Below are positions 1 to 55,676 of a stretch of DNA of 64,000 nt, one piece after another. Each line of letters starts with the position of its first letter. Within the stretch, counting starts at the first letter, position 1. The notes beneath the pieces are model-generated. The model made no database searches and was not told where the DNA came from. It worked only from the letters and a program-made list of their open reading frames with translations. This stretch comes from Amorphochlora amoebiformis (Eukaryota > Cercozoa > Chlorarachniophyceae): positions 62,001 to 126,000 of the forward strand of contig BAAHQB010000366.1 of NCBI GenBank assembly GCA_054601695.1, in the 5' to 3' direction. Both the position numbers and the translations under genes were made by a program.

Positions 1-20
1 ATATATATATATATATATTT

Positions 21-112
<92 letters not shown>
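1..112. repeat. (TA)n array at left edge
   Basis: Almost pure alternating TA with a few T insertions. It abuts a unique block at 120-362 that I read as a tRNA-like SINE. No coding signal. Confidence 0.95.
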
Positions 113-113
<1 letters not shown>

Positions 114-119
114 TATTAA

Positions 120-362
120 CCCTATAGCTAGTTAACTACGAGGCGTTAGTCTGTAGTTAGACTACAGATAGATAGAGGACGACAAATTGGCCAATAATGG
201 TCGGAACTCCGGAACCACGGAACTGACGGAAACTATGGGTCCCGGAAGAGAAAAGGAAGATGCGACTACCTTTGCCATAATATTTCGTCATAATCCAAAC
301 GGACCTCACCTGTTGTCAAACTGGAATCTCAACAACTAGACCACACCACTAGGCTAACAATA
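120..362 (-). mobile_element. tRNA-like SINE candidate, copy A
   Basis: A unique block of about 240 bp between TA arrays that is recognisably related to 61780-62098 and, in its head, to 45095-45185. Read on the minus strand it begins with a tRNA A-box-like string (TTAGCCTAGTGGTG at about 357-344). Shared landmarks with the copy near 61.8-62.1 kb include the TTAACCCTAT end, the segment TAGCTA..TTAACTAC..GTTAG, ACTACAGnTAGATA, and a GGAAAC-ATGGGT-CCGAAG-like motif. Dispersed copies with an internal Pol III-type promoter are what is known of SINEs; calling this a new family is inference, since no database search was possible. Confidence 0.6.
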
Positions 363-416
363 TTATATTTTTATATACATATATATATTTTATATATTTA
401 TATATACATACATATA

Positions 417-492
<76 letters not shown>

Positions 493-614
493 GATATATA
501 TATATATATATATATATTATACATATGTATATAATGTATATATATATATATATTATACATATACACATATATTATATCTTTATGTATATATATACATACA
601 AAGATTCATTTTTA

Positions 615-709
<95 letters not shown>

Positions 710-741
710 AATATAATACATACATATGCACAATTACATAC

Positions 742-789
<48 letters not shown>

Positions 790-828
790 CTACATATATG
801 TACATATAATACATATATATTGCATAAT

Positions 829-889
<61 letters not shown>

Positions 890-905
890 ATACATATACA
901 TACAC

Positions 906-962
<57 letters not shown>

Positions 963-1073
963 CTATATATACATATGCATATGTATTTATGTATATGTAT
1001 TCTATGTATATATATATATATATATATATAGATTTGTATTTACATACACGTACATATATATATATATATACAT

Positions 1074-1106
<33 letters not shown>

Positions 1107-1184
1107 CATATATATTATATATACAATTCATACAAAAAGTATACACACGTACACACACACATACACACCACACACACACACACA

Positions 1185-1227
<43 letters not shown>

Positions 1228-1323
1228 CATACATATATATATATATATTATATAAATACATACATACATATATAATATTACATGTATGTATGTAAAACAT
1301 GGATAATATAAGATATATATATG

Positions 1324-1356
<33 letters not shown>

Positions 1357-1365
1357 TACATATAC

Positions 1366-1405
<40 letters not shown>

Positions 1406-1480
1406 TATATATATATATATATATACATATGCATTTATATATAAAGATACAATTAGGTATATATGTATAATAAGTATGTA
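363..1480. repeat. TA/CA microsatellite cluster
   Basis: Continuous (TA)n interrupted by (CA)n/(TG)n blocks near 740-760, 875-905 and 1070-1190. Nothing coding is visible. It lies downstream of (and perhaps within the 3' part of) the minus-strand gene at 1497-2780. Confidence 0.95.
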
Positions 1481-1496
1481 TGTGAGAGTTGTGTGA

Positions 1497-2780
1497 AAGT
1501 TTTGTACTTCGCACAGCCATCTCCTCAAAATTTTCGCGGTCGACATTGACTATCATTATCTGGCGCGCCCATACAGTATCTTCGTCGACCCTAAAAAATG
1601 AAAAAATAATTATCACAAATGCTACAGGATTAGTTCAGGATTTCTTTCCTTTACCAATTGTTGATATCTTTGCATATTTTGGGGGCAAATATCGTAAGGT
1701 TCTTCATCCCCGTGGATAATGAGGTTTTCGTCTGCTTCTGGGGGGTAATCTCTTCTTTGTCTGCGATGCGTACTTGGTCATCTTTCTTCTCATTCCGCTC
1801 CCGCCTCTCGAGTCGGTTAGATTCAATCGAGGTCTGCTCCTCCGCTGAGTGACTGCCCGACCCATAATGGTTTTTGTGTAACCTAAGTTCACCCGGAGAC
1901 TTTTCAGACTTATTCGAATAACAGTAAGGAGACGACGCAATCTCCGAACTGTCATCTGATCGCACTCTTTGGGTTGCTGTAAGCCTGCGGGTGTTCCCCG
2001 TGGGGGTAACGCAAGTCTGGGTCTCCAAACTTGGGATCGATTGGACACCGTTCCTGTGCACCAGAATGAATCAGGGTCTATTAGATGGACACATCGAGCT
2101 TGAAGAGAGGAAATTGGACATGTACACGAATAATATCCATGCGCTCAAGGGGGAAATGGAGACATATATGACCTTTGTCTCACATCCTGGGAGAATACAG
2201 AGTCATCGTCGTTTTTTTTCAGGCGAGTTCGTATCCGGTCACAGGATCCTTCGGGATGGAAAGATCGAAAAATCGTGCCTGGGGAGCGGGAGGCTCGCTG
2301 GATGACGGCCTCAGATCTCCTCGTGAGTCTAGACTTGTCCTCTCGCTTGGGACTCGACCTGGCCTGCCCCTGTTCCACTCCTCTGCACATGTGTACCATG
2401 TGTTATTAACAAGACGTGCTTTTCACGTTGCATCAAACCTCGTCAGGATTTCATGCAATCTCTTGTGACAGTGCGGGTGACGGAGCAGGTATGCAACATC
2501 CGGATTGTCCTGCAGCTGAGGCACTCTCTCTAGTATCTCAGCGATCCTAATATGAACACATTTAAACGCTTGTCTTGTTCTTCTGTTATCTATCTTACTC
2601 CCTCTCGATTTGCGTAGCTCCTGATCAATATGCAAGCAACGTGAAATCAGGACCAAGGAAAAGATGTGAAAAAATGCACAAACCTTTGCGCATGCCGTAG
2701 CGTATAAAACAAAATTGACTTGTTGAATTTGTGTATCTTCCGGTCCCTAGGTCCCTGGGCCGGGTGCATAGGTTACCCAT
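1497..2780 (-). CDS. unrecognised spliced protein, 3' end unresolved
   Basis: Six exons join in phase on the minus strand: 2780-2684, 2620-2599, 2546-2427, 2382-2173, 2053-1655 and 1590 leftward to about 1497. Introns are short (36-136 nt) with GT-AG ends; the 64-nt intron 1591-1654 joins NNW to VDEDTVWARQ. I start at the ATG at 2780 because no ATG lies upstream in that frame before 2831. The middle has a helical block (IAEILERVPQLQDNPDVAYL, then LLRHPHCHKRLHEILTRF), followed by a basic, Ser-rich, probably disordered stretch. No family is recognised. The last exon stays open into the TA array, so the stop is unknown and may lie outside the window. It is head to head with PEX14, leaving 367 nt between start codons. 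Confidence 0.7.
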
Positions 2781-3147
2781 CACAGACACGCGACACGGTT
2801 TCGATCTAAGTTCGACGTGCCACAATGTCACACCAATCGATAACGAGTTCCAACAGAAAAATCCCGATGATCTTAATTAAAATAATTACAGTATTAACGT
2901 TCTCTAGATAAACCTCATCTGGTATATTTTACAGAATCCTAATAATAATTAATGTATGTCCTGGGGAAATAGGAGTTTTTATTGGTTATTGATAAATAAT
3001 ATAAGGGCATCGTTCAGACCTGAAGTTGTAGTTCCCGCCAACTTGATGGCCGACTGCGAATTATTCTTTTTAAGATCAAGATATCTATCTTCGTATATCC
3101 AAATATATTGTAGCCTTTAAGTTAATTTAGATAATTCTTCGGGTACG
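2781..3147. promoter_or_regulatory. divergent intergenic region (gene at 1.5-2.8 kb / PEX14)
   Basis: A 367-nt interval between two start codons on opposite strands. It is unique AT-rich sequence without TA arrays. By position it should hold both promoters; no specific element is identified. Confidence 0.45.
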
Positions 3148-13010
<9,863 letters not shown>

Positions 13011-13079
13011 AAATGACTCATGTTATATATTTACTTACATGAAAGTATATATGTGAATATATGTAATATATATGTATAT

Positions 13080-13120
<41 letters not shown>

Positions 13121-13227
13121 ATATTCAGTATAAGAATATACACGTAAGCAGTCACGTAAGAGAGTGTGTGTATGAGTGTATACAGGATTGTGTATGATGT
13201 ATACATATGTGTATCTATCTATCTATC

Positions 13228-13258
<31 letters not shown>

Positions 13259-13284
13259 AGTCTAGTAAATAAAATATTACCCTC

Positions 13285-13339
<55 letters not shown>

Positions 13340-13414
13340 GTACATATATATAGATAGATAGATATATATATAATACATACATCTATATACAAGTATCTAT
13401 CTAGATATCACATA

Positions 13415-13670
13415 AACGTCCAGAGTATCTAGCCTTTTATGTATGTTGTTATAGGAAACATTAGACTTGCTGTCTCACATCTCTATATCATATATATATA
13501 TACTTCTAGAATATATAGTCTGATACGTTTGTCGTGGTAGGAAACATTAGACTTGTTGTTGTGTAACATCTTTTTATATTATATATACGTCTAGAATATC
13601 TAGCCGATATGTTGCTGTTTGCTGTTTGTAGGAAACGTCAGACTTGCTGTTTCACATCTCAAATTCTTCC
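13415..13670 (+). repeat. tandem repeat of an exon-like unit, three copies
   Basis: Copies start with AG then GAAACATTAGACTTG at 13455 and 13541 and GAAACGTCAGACTTG at 13632, and the flanks (TCTAGAATAT..TAGCC) also repeat, giving a unit of roughly 85-90 nt. Each copy can encode ET-DLL before the microexon. Only copy 2 shows a GT donor (GTGTAAC) in the phase required by the microexon. Confidence 0.75.
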
Positions 13671-13718
13671 TCAGCAAAACAGAAACCAATCCGCATGGTT
13701 GAGTACATTTATTCATAT

Positions 13719-13766
<48 letters not shown>

Positions 13767-13922
13767 TATATATATTATATATATATTCCTGAGCAAAATT
13801 GAAACCAATCCGCATGGTTGAGTACACTATATATAAACCTAATATATAATATATATATATATATATATAATACACACATATATATATATATATATTTGTG
13901 TGTTTGTGTATATATACATACA

Positions 13923-13973
<51 letters not shown>

Positions 13974-14062
13974 TACATATAATATATATATATTTATATG
14001 TGATATTATATCTTTCTGAGCAAAATTGAATCCAATCCGCATGGTTGAGTACATTATACACA

Positions 14063-14104
<42 letters not shown>

Positions 14105-14135
14105 CTTCCTGAGCAAAATTGAAACCAATCCGCAC

Positions 14136-14196
<61 letters not shown>

Positions 14197-14309
14197 GTGT
14201 GTATCTATGTATAATATATATATATATATACATATATGTATGTAATATGTATATACATATATACATGTGCATATATGTATATATTATATATCTATTCATG
14301 TATAAATAT

Positions 14310-14340
<31 letters not shown>

Positions 14341-15010
14341 ATATATACATATGTTTATATATATATATGTACATATATATATATACATACATATAGATAT
14401 GTACATACATACATATATTTCATGATTACTATAATACATACATACACACATATATTTCATAATATATATATATATATATATATGCATACTCGTTCCTGTC
14501 AGCTGGCAAGCTTAACAAGAGTAATCCATCTGTGAAAAAGATTTTGGAGGTATGTGTTTAAATATATAGTATGACATACATCCGCCTTCTATATATTTCC
14601 CTCTGCAAAGAACACAGGACTTATCCGGTATAGTATACATACTTGTACGTATACATATAATATACATATATATATATAGTAATATACATATATATATATA
14701 TATGTATGTATATACCTATATATATATATATATGTGGAATTAATATTTATATATGTATATATCTATACGTAACATATTAATCTATATATTGTTTATATAT
14801 TTATACAAACGGATTTTATAGGTATGTGCTTATATCTATGCACAACATATGAATATGTATATTGTTTATATTTATATGCATAACGTATGAATATGCATGT
14901 GTATATATTTATTCATAGCATATGAAAGGGTGTTTAGTTATATTTATGCATAACATATTAATGTGAATTTTTAATTATGCACTACGAATGAATATATATA
15001 TATATATAAG

Positions 15011-15041
<31 letters not shown>

Positions 15042-15103
15042 TTGTGAATATGAATGCACATTTTCCCAATAATAAAATAAAATTCGTCAAACGCTTTACT
15101 TGC

Positions 15104-15166
<63 letters not shown>

Positions 15167-16002
15167 GATATATATATATATATATGTATATGTATATACA
15201 TATACATACAAATATGTATATACATGTATATATATATATATATTTATATATATGTAAATGTAAATGTACCTAAATATAGGTGGACGGTGCGGGATCTTTC
15301 CTGGAATTTGCCGGCTTCACACAGGACGAGTATGGAAACATACATATAATCCATCAGTAAATATGTGCACATATCCATGTAAAGTATCCATCCTATTCTC
15401 TGGCCGGGTATGAATACATAGTCCTCGGATATACTTATTTATCTAGGTAGTAAATACAACCATACACATAACATATAGAATATTACATATATATATTATA
15501 TATATACATGTGTATATATGAATCATATATATATATATATATAATATATATATATATATTACATATATATATATATGTATATATATAATAAATATACATA
15601 TGTATATAAATATATATATATATATGTCAGGTACTCGTTCGTGTATGGTAAGGTAGGCGATGAGAAGGAGAGGAATGACAAGTTGCAAGCAGCTCTGGAG
15701 CTTCTTGAGAAATTTGATGTACGTCTTGCATCTCTTCTTATAGTTTCATGAAATGATAGGATACTCTATGTGATATATATACATATATATATATATATTG
15801 TATTTATATAAATGTACAATATTGATATGTATACAATATATATGACAAATTCTTAATATATCTCCAGATTCTTGGCATCAGCGAGGGTACTTCTATGTAT
15901 TCGGGTGCCCAACCACAACCACAGCAAGCTAATGCTACCGCTTCTGTTGGAAATTCTGAAGATGCGAAAGAGGTAGAAAACTCTGACAGCGTCGTGGCAT
16001 AG
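13455..16002 (+). CDS. PUB-domain protein, 5' end unresolved
   Basis: PUB domains (PNGase/UBA- or UBX-containing proteins) bind the p97/Cdc48 C-terminus. Exons: one of three alternatives for ETLDLL (13455, 13541 or 13632), one 23-nt microexon encoding KIETNPH, then 14503-14549, 15280-15356, 15631-15718 and 15868-16002; phases agree. Joined, the core reads [20 protein letters not shown], then [20 protein letters not shown], then a helix ending [12 protein letters not shown], matching the PUB pattern of NP, small residues, a GA-x-FL turn and a closing helix. The tail is Gln/Ser/Ala-rich and ends at TAG 16000-16002. The start codon and any partner domain (PNGase, UBX, thioredoxin) were not found. 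PUB assignment is by pattern, without a search. Confidence 0.72.
13675..13697 (+). other. PUB microexon copy 1 (23 nt)
   Basis: CAG acceptor, 23 nt, then donor GTTGAG. Encodes KTETNPH; differs from the others by ACA for ATT. Confidence 0.7.
13794..13816 (+). other. PUB microexon copy 2 (23 nt)
   Basis: GAG acceptor, 23 nt encoding KIETNPH, donor GTTGAG. Separated from copies 1 and 3 by TA arrays. Confidence 0.7.
14021..14043 (+). other. PUB microexon copy 3 (23 nt)
   Basis: GAG acceptor, 23 nt encoding KIESNPH, donor GTTGAG. Confidence 0.7.
14114..14136 (+). other. PUB microexon copy 4 (23 nt), best donor
   Basis: GAG acceptor, 23 nt encoding KIETNPH, followed by GTAAAT, a better donor than GTTGAG. 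It is nearest the next exon (14503) and is my preferred constitutive copy. Confidence 0.72.
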
Positions 16003-16480
16003 TCTAGTAGTCACGTCAGACCCGTTTCTTAATTGAATCCTGTTCGTGGCCGCGGCGCCATCCGGCGGCGTATCACTCGTGACGGCCCGGCCGAGTCAAA
16101 ATCGATATACTAGATCTAGAGATAGCTAGAAATTAAGAGCCATCGACTACTGACCGATGACGATCTTGTCTTGTGATTACACAAGATCGATGCTTTCGAT
16201 CACTCAGTCGACTGTTATGTAACTACGTAGTGTAAGATGATCATATCACATCTGTATCCTAGGTATATCAGTATCTATATATCTATATACCGTAGTACAA
16301 TTTATTAGATTTACTAGATATATTAACTGTACTATAGTTCACAAGCTGAATTTAGACCGATTATGGGTTCAACTTAAAGTAGTTTACGAAAATTAAGTTC
16401 GGAAATATTATTTAACCATAAATATTACCTTGGCCAGTTTTATGTACAAACGAGAAACGTCTCCTACTGAGTCGATATTC
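16003..16480. other. convergent intergenic region
   Basis: About 480 nt of unique sequence between the PUB stop and the stop of the Tyr/Pro-rich gene. It holds the hairpin above, a GC-rich patch near 16050-16090 and AT-rich 3'-UTR-like sequence. No gene seen. Confidence 0.7.
16161..16189. other. 9-bp perfect hairpin in convergent intergenic region
   Basis: CGATCTTGT at 16161-16169 pairs with ACAAGATCG at 16181-16189 over an 11-nt loop. It lies 160 nt after the PUB stop, between convergent genes. A 3'-end role is only a guess. Confidence 0.4.
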
Positions 16481-18923
<2,443 letters not shown>

Positions 18924-19043
18924 TGTATGTGTGTGTATATATGTGTATGTATATGTGTGTATATATATATGTATATGTATAATATTATGTATATATATTT
19001 ATATATATATATATACACATACAGACATATAGATTTACATTTA

Positions 19044-19079
<36 letters not shown>

Positions 19080-19132
19080 ATGCATATGCATGGTATATAT
19101 AATTTACTTACATGCATATACATATATCAATT

Positions 19133-19168
<36 letters not shown>

Positions 19169-19259
19169 TATATACATTTATATACAAATATAAATAAAAA
19201 CATACACAGCTTCATGTGTAGTATTACAAGTATCCAAGCTATGGTACACACGAAACACA

Positions 19260-19350
19260 CGAAACACACACACACACACAGAGCACACACAAACTCCACA
19301 CACACACAATACACACAAAACCCCCCCCACACGCATACAGAACTCGAGAA
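19260..19350 (+). repeat. CA-rich microsatellite
   Basis: (CA)n with interspersed AAACACAC and a C run near 19321-19329. No gene seen here. Confidence 0.85.
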
Positions 19351-19559
19351 CCCCTCATAACCAAATCTAATTCCAAAAAATTCCAGAAGAACAGAACATA
19401 GCAAGAAAAGAAAGAGAGATATAAATATAACTACCCTAATCGTCATATTCTCCATCCTTTCTAAGCAACGTCCTTGGTATCCAATCCGCCTTCGCTTCTT
19501 GCTTGTCTCCCTGCATGTATTGATAAATTGATATGTATGTATTATATATATATATATAT

Positions 19560-19976
19560 ATCTGTGCTCTCTCTCTCTCTCCCTCTCCCCTCTCTCCTCT
19601 TTTTTTTTATTTCTCTATCCCTAATCTCTCCAAACTCTTATCTGATTATATCGTCTCTTCCTATCTCTCCTCCTCGTTCTATCTCTCTCTCTCTCTCTCT
19701 CTCTCGCTTCTTCTTCTCTCCTCTCTCTTCTCGACGAAATCTCTGTCCTCCCTCTTCTCCCCCCCCCCTCTCTGTTCTCTCCCTTTTATTTTCCTCTCTG
19801 TTTCTCTCTATCTCCTTAACCTCCTCTCCCTCTATATCATCGCGCTTTTCTCCTTCCTCCTACATCTCCTCTTCCTTTTTTTCTTCTCCCCTCCACCCCT
19901 TCGCACCTCTACTCTCTCCCCTTTCTCACTCTGCTCACTCTCTCTCTCTCTCTCTCCCTTCTCTCTCTCTCTCTCT

Positions 19977-20017
<41 letters not shown>

Positions 20018-20045
20018 TCTCTCTCTCTCTCTCTCCCTTCTCTCT

Positions 20046-20102
<57 letters not shown>

Positions 20103-20400
20103 CCTCTCTCTCTCTCTCTCTACCCTCTCTCTCTCTCTCTCTACCCTCTCTCTCTCTCTCTCTCTCCCCTCTCTCTCTCTCTCTCCCCTCTCTCTCTCTC
20201 TCTCCCCTCTCTCTCTCTCCCCCCTCTCTCTCTCCCCTCTCTCCTCCTCTTCCCTACAGCTCTCCTCTCTCCTCTCCTCTCTCCTTTCTCCTCCCTCCCG
20301 TACTCTCCCCTCTTTCCCCTCCCTCCTCCCTCCTCTCTTTCCCTCTCTCTGCCCAGTTCCCTCGTCTCCTCTCCCTCCTCTGCTCTCCCCCCTCCGATAT
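19560..20400 (+). repeat. 840-nt polypyrimidine (CT)n tract
   Basis: Almost only C and T for over 800 nt, as (CT)n with CCCT and TACC interruptions; the purine strand lies in the sense direction of the minus-strand genes. Two frames stay open as Ser/Leu/Pro-rich strings on the plus strand, which is what CTCTCT must give, so I do not call them genes. It sits just downstream of the exon 20422-20555 and is probably intronic or intergenic. Confidence 0.95.
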
Positions 20401-20422
20401 CTCCTCCCGCTCTCTCCCGACT

Positions 20423-29361
<8,939 letters not shown>

Positions 29362-29378
29362 CTTAAGATATCCTACAG

Positions 29379-29417
<39 letters not shown>

Positions 29418-29597
29418 CGCAGACACATCAAATATTAACATCTCTAAACAGAACGATTCACCAAATGACCTAACCCACCATAAATTATCAACTTTGGGCT
29501 TTATTCATTTGTAAATCTGAGTAATGCTCAGAACTGGGTGAGGGTCTTGGTTAGCTAGGGTCGGACTAGAGCTTATATATATATATATATATACACG

Positions 29598-29629
<32 letters not shown>

Positions 29630-29773
29630 CATATATACATATATACATGTATAAATAGAATATATACATACATAGTATGCATATAAAAGCACATTGTTAA
29701 AGCAAGGATACCAATAATATGAGAGGAGCTAGGTATTGACTAGTGGGTATACGATTTGATTGATGGGACGGTA

Positions 29774-37954
<8,181 letters not shown>

Positions 37955-38480
37955 GCCGAGAACTATCCTCAGACGGAAAGTTTTTGCGGATTCGAAAGAG
38001 TTCCTTTAGGGTAGGTACGTCCCCGCCAGCGACAGACGGTCGCAAGCGAGGAAAGCGAGGGCAGGCGGCGGTGTCCAAAATCGCAATTTGTCCGTTTCGA
38101 GTTCGGAGACGAGGGCCAAACAGATGAACAATTACCTAAAATACATTAGTATTCTGCTTTTATTTCGCCCTCGCTTTGACTTTTTTAAGTGCGCAGTTAA
38201 CGATGTCACCATACGTGACCTTTTGCCAAGCATACTTGTCACTTAGACATGTCACAACTCCGGTTTAAAATCCATGCCGACCGTCCTTTCCATTGCCTCC
38301 CTCCTTGCCGTCGCAGCGCTGCGACCGGATCTTCCGCGCGAGTCGCGCCGAGCAGCCCATGGGAACGTGGTTGCAAAAATTCTTGATAGGCGGTGGTTAT
38401 CTTTGAACAGAGTACCCGTAAGTTCGTGGAAGGCTCGCAGGCACGCCGTGGCCGTTGGGTGTGAGCGGCCAACAGCATCA
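37955..38480. promoter_or_regulatory. divergent intergenic region (RING gene / gene at 38481)
   Basis: About 525 nt of unique, comparatively GC-rich sequence between two opposite starts. Several frames are open but none has splice or domain support. It probably contains both promoters. Confidence 0.45.
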
Positions 38481-42693
<4,213 letters not shown>

Positions 42694-42718
42694 ATATTGC
42701 TAATGCATATGTACATGC

Positions 42719-42795
<77 letters not shown>

Positions 42796-42826
42796 CTGTG
42801 TGTACACACACATATAAGTATATATG

Positions 42827-42858
<32 letters not shown>

Positions 42859-43007
42859 CATTTTTTTTTTCATTTGTGTGATTCTATCTTCCTCACGTTT
42901 CAGTATTTTCCTACATTTGTGTACTTTATGCTCTTGTCCTGTATGCGTATGCATTCGCCAGGTCTGGTATGTGTACAGGGACGAACATGTATGTTTTTAA
43001 TATAGTG

Positions 43008-43064
<57 letters not shown>

Positions 43065-43082
43065 TGTATGTATTATACTTTG

Positions 43083-43114
<32 letters not shown>

Positions 43115-43128
43115 AAATATATACACAC

Positions 43129-43199
<71 letters not shown>

Positions 43200-43359
43200 A
43201 TATTATACTTAGGTTGAAGGATGACTTATTCTCTTTGATTGAGGTTACATATGCATATGTATATTTATATCCATGTATATTACATAATATATATATATAT
43301 ATATGTATATACATATATCTATATATATATATATATGTATGTATATCAATATATACATA

Positions 43360-43391
<32 letters not shown>

Positions 43392-43392
43392 G

Positions 43393-43480
<88 letters not shown>

Positions 43481-43544
43481 ATATATGTATATATATATAT
43501 ATATATATGTATATACATACATATTTATACCCGTATATATACAG

Positions 43545-48583
<5,039 letters not shown>

Positions 48584-49700
48584 GGTAAGTCAATCCGGCG
48601 CAGTGCAGCCGGAGTTTAAATTTACATTGGATTTATAATTATACGCATAAGTCCTGCACAGTATAGAAGTCTAGCTAGTTGCAGCCTGCCTGCCGTACAA
48701 GGAAATCGAACGTTATTTAATACTACCACGCATTTTCCTGTTATTTAAGATACATTTAGATGTCGACCTTAGCAAGATTGGATTACGTAAATCTAGAAAT
48801 GGCATGTGATACAATCTAGCATATTTAATGCTTTTCTAAGATGCAATTGCGAGTGATTGCATCATACGAAGTTATTACGAACGCATCATAACTTACAATC
48901 AAATTACCTACCGGTATGCGTATACGTACGTATCTTGCGTTTGCTGTAATTTCGCTGTCACAAAAGTATCATGTATAGCTGGTGCTAGTATAATATACAC
49001 CTACGCAACGACTCATGATCCGGATCATTGAAACAATCTAAACAATTTAGATACTTAGTAGAGATATAGCTACTAGAGCTAACTACGGCCCAGTCTACGG
49101 GTCATGATATTTGCACATACTCTAGATACTGGCTCTATTTCTTGTATGTATTAGAAACGCAAGGACCAATATATTGAGCCATGCCGATCGAGTACGGGCG
49201 CGCAGCAAGTGACCCGGCATGTACCATGGGCCGCATCATGCCCGCATGGTACAGCTTGAAATAATATGCACTGGCACAGATCATGCTAATTACTTAATTA
49301 CGTAATGAAGTTACGACTCCGACTGTAAATGTATACTGGAACATGCAGGAACATACTTATTCCCACGTACACAACAGGCATGTACGTAGGCGCGCATACG
49401 TGCGTATGTAGTCCGATGATACGCACAATATCGCCGCAGTACAGTCTCCGCACTATATGTAGTCGCGGCATGTACGTACCTAGGTACGTTACCGTACGTA
49501 TCATGTAACGTAGGTAGGTACGTATCATGACCGGTAAAGCTGTTGTGACGACGACATTGTAGAGACATTCTCTCTGATAGTTGTGCTAATGATTGCAAAT
49601 CTAAGTCGGTCCTTGCAGAGCATATACCTAGTATACGTACATGTACGTATCAATCTAGTCAATTGTAGAACACGTGAGCTATACGCAACGTACTTCACGC
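48584..49700. other. unique intergenic region, no gene seen
   Basis: Over 1 kb of non-repetitive sequence downstream of the fibrillin gene with many stops in all frames. It contains the TACGTA-rich patch listed separately. Confidence 0.7.
49375..49540. other. palindrome-rich TACGTA/GTACGTAC patch
   Basis: TACGTA, GTACGTACCTAGGTACGT and CGTACG recur, including a perfect inverted repeat TACGTACCTAGGTACGTA near 49473-49490. Function unknown. Confidence 0.55.
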
Positions 49701-49718
49701 TACATTATTCTCAATAAT

Positions 49719-49793
<75 letters not shown>
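49719..49793. repeat. (TA)n array
   Basis: About 70 nt of TA in otherwise unique sequence. Confidence 0.95.
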
Positions 49794-49795
<2 letters not shown>

Positions 49796-50051
49796 CATGA
49801 TTACCGGGCACGTATCTAATCTAGTATAATAAATAACGATAATAAGTATTTGCATATATCTTTGTATGTCGACTCAAGCTTAAGCACACTGTAATACGTA
49901 ATACTCGTATGTATAATATTTCTATATGTTTATTTTTGTCATACAAATCACGACAGAATGTGTTATCTGATTGATAATTATTGCAACTTCCATAAAAAGC
50001 AACTCCCCCAGCAGGATGCTCACGGCTAGTCATTGGCGCTTCCACTAGGCC

Positions 50052-54343
<4,292 letters not shown>

Positions 54344-54654
54344 CGGTCAATCCCCTGCTGCCATCCAGCTGTCCTACGGCTGTCCCAACCTGGCAGCGAT
54401 GTTCTGATTTGTCACGCTTTAAAATTTCGGAACATTTGTAAGTCCATCCGCGGGTCCAGGTCCTCCAGGTCCTCCAGGTCTTGGCCTCGGTCGGCAATGA
54501 GCCAATGACTCGGCACGATCACAAGGTATCTAAGGCCTATGGCACGCTCTTATTGAAACATTGATATAATCACTCAAGATCATAGTCACTGGCAGTCACA
54601 ACTTAATATTTATAACACTAGTATGCGGTGTGTTATACCGTGTGTGGTGTGTAT

Positions 54655-54681
54655 TCGTATGCATGTATATATATATAATAT

Positions 54682-54729
<48 letters not shown>

Positions 54730-54761
54730 TATACAGTGTATTATACACATCATAAAATATA

Positions 54762-54795
<34 letters not shown>

Positions 54796-54831
54796 ATATT
54801 ATTTGTATATAAATATATTTATATATATATT

Positions 54832-54924
<93 letters not shown>

Positions 54925-54976
54925 CATGGGATTCATGGCATATATGATATATCTAGTATGTATATATGTGTATACA

Positions 54977-55040
<64 letters not shown>

Positions 55041-55070
55041 CACAGTGTGTGTGTGTGTGTGTGTGTAATA
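54655..55070. repeat. TA/GT arrays
   Basis: (TA)n then (GT)n near 55025-55065, between two minus-strand genes. Confidence 0.95.
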
Positions 55071-55676
55071 CACATTATACACTGTGTATTACTGTCACAC
55101 GTACATGTTCACACAGGTAATATTTTTGAACATTATGCTATGATAGTATGTCTGTATACTGTATAGGTAGATACATTGCCAATAAAATTTACCGTTTAAA
55201 AGTAGTACTTAAATGATACTAGCGCTAGCTATTAAACCAGTGATCGTAACTTCGTAAGAGTCTACATTAAGGTAAAAACACAAATTAACACTCCAATTAG
55301 CCTATATACTTCAAGTCTTACTAGTCTTAGTATTATTAGTTATTTGTAATTCTAGTATGCATTACACTTACTAGTGCTATAGCTAGCTACAGATCTCCAC
55401 AGCACTCTGAGCAGCTTCGGAGTACGAAAACTTAAGCATTATTGATCAGGCTATAACTTGAGTTCGAATATGAATCCAGATGTTACGCGCCAGTACACAC
55501 GCGTCGACGGTTGGCAATGACTCGGCATTGACCCCGCAGCGCGTGTCACGGCAGACTGGACCTACCCTACGTCTCAATAAAGAAAGTGCTTTATCTCACT
55601 TCAGATGAAGCGATATATTCGCGAGCATACCCCATCCCACCCTAGAGTCCAGCTCCTCTGTTCGGTCCAACATGCT
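55071..55676. other. intergenic, no gene seen
   Basis: Unique AT-rich sequence between the MORN-Kelch-SAM gene and the stop of the PB1-ZZ gene, with frequent stops and CTAGT/ACTAG motifs. It probably carries the 3' UTR of the PB1-ZZ gene. Confidence 0.65.

Noticed and set aside
435-1496. Open frames of Tyr-Ile-His-Thr strings
   Set aside because: They are translations of (TA)n and (CA)n microsatellite, open in several frames on both strands, without domain or splice support. The same applies to similar frames throughout the window.
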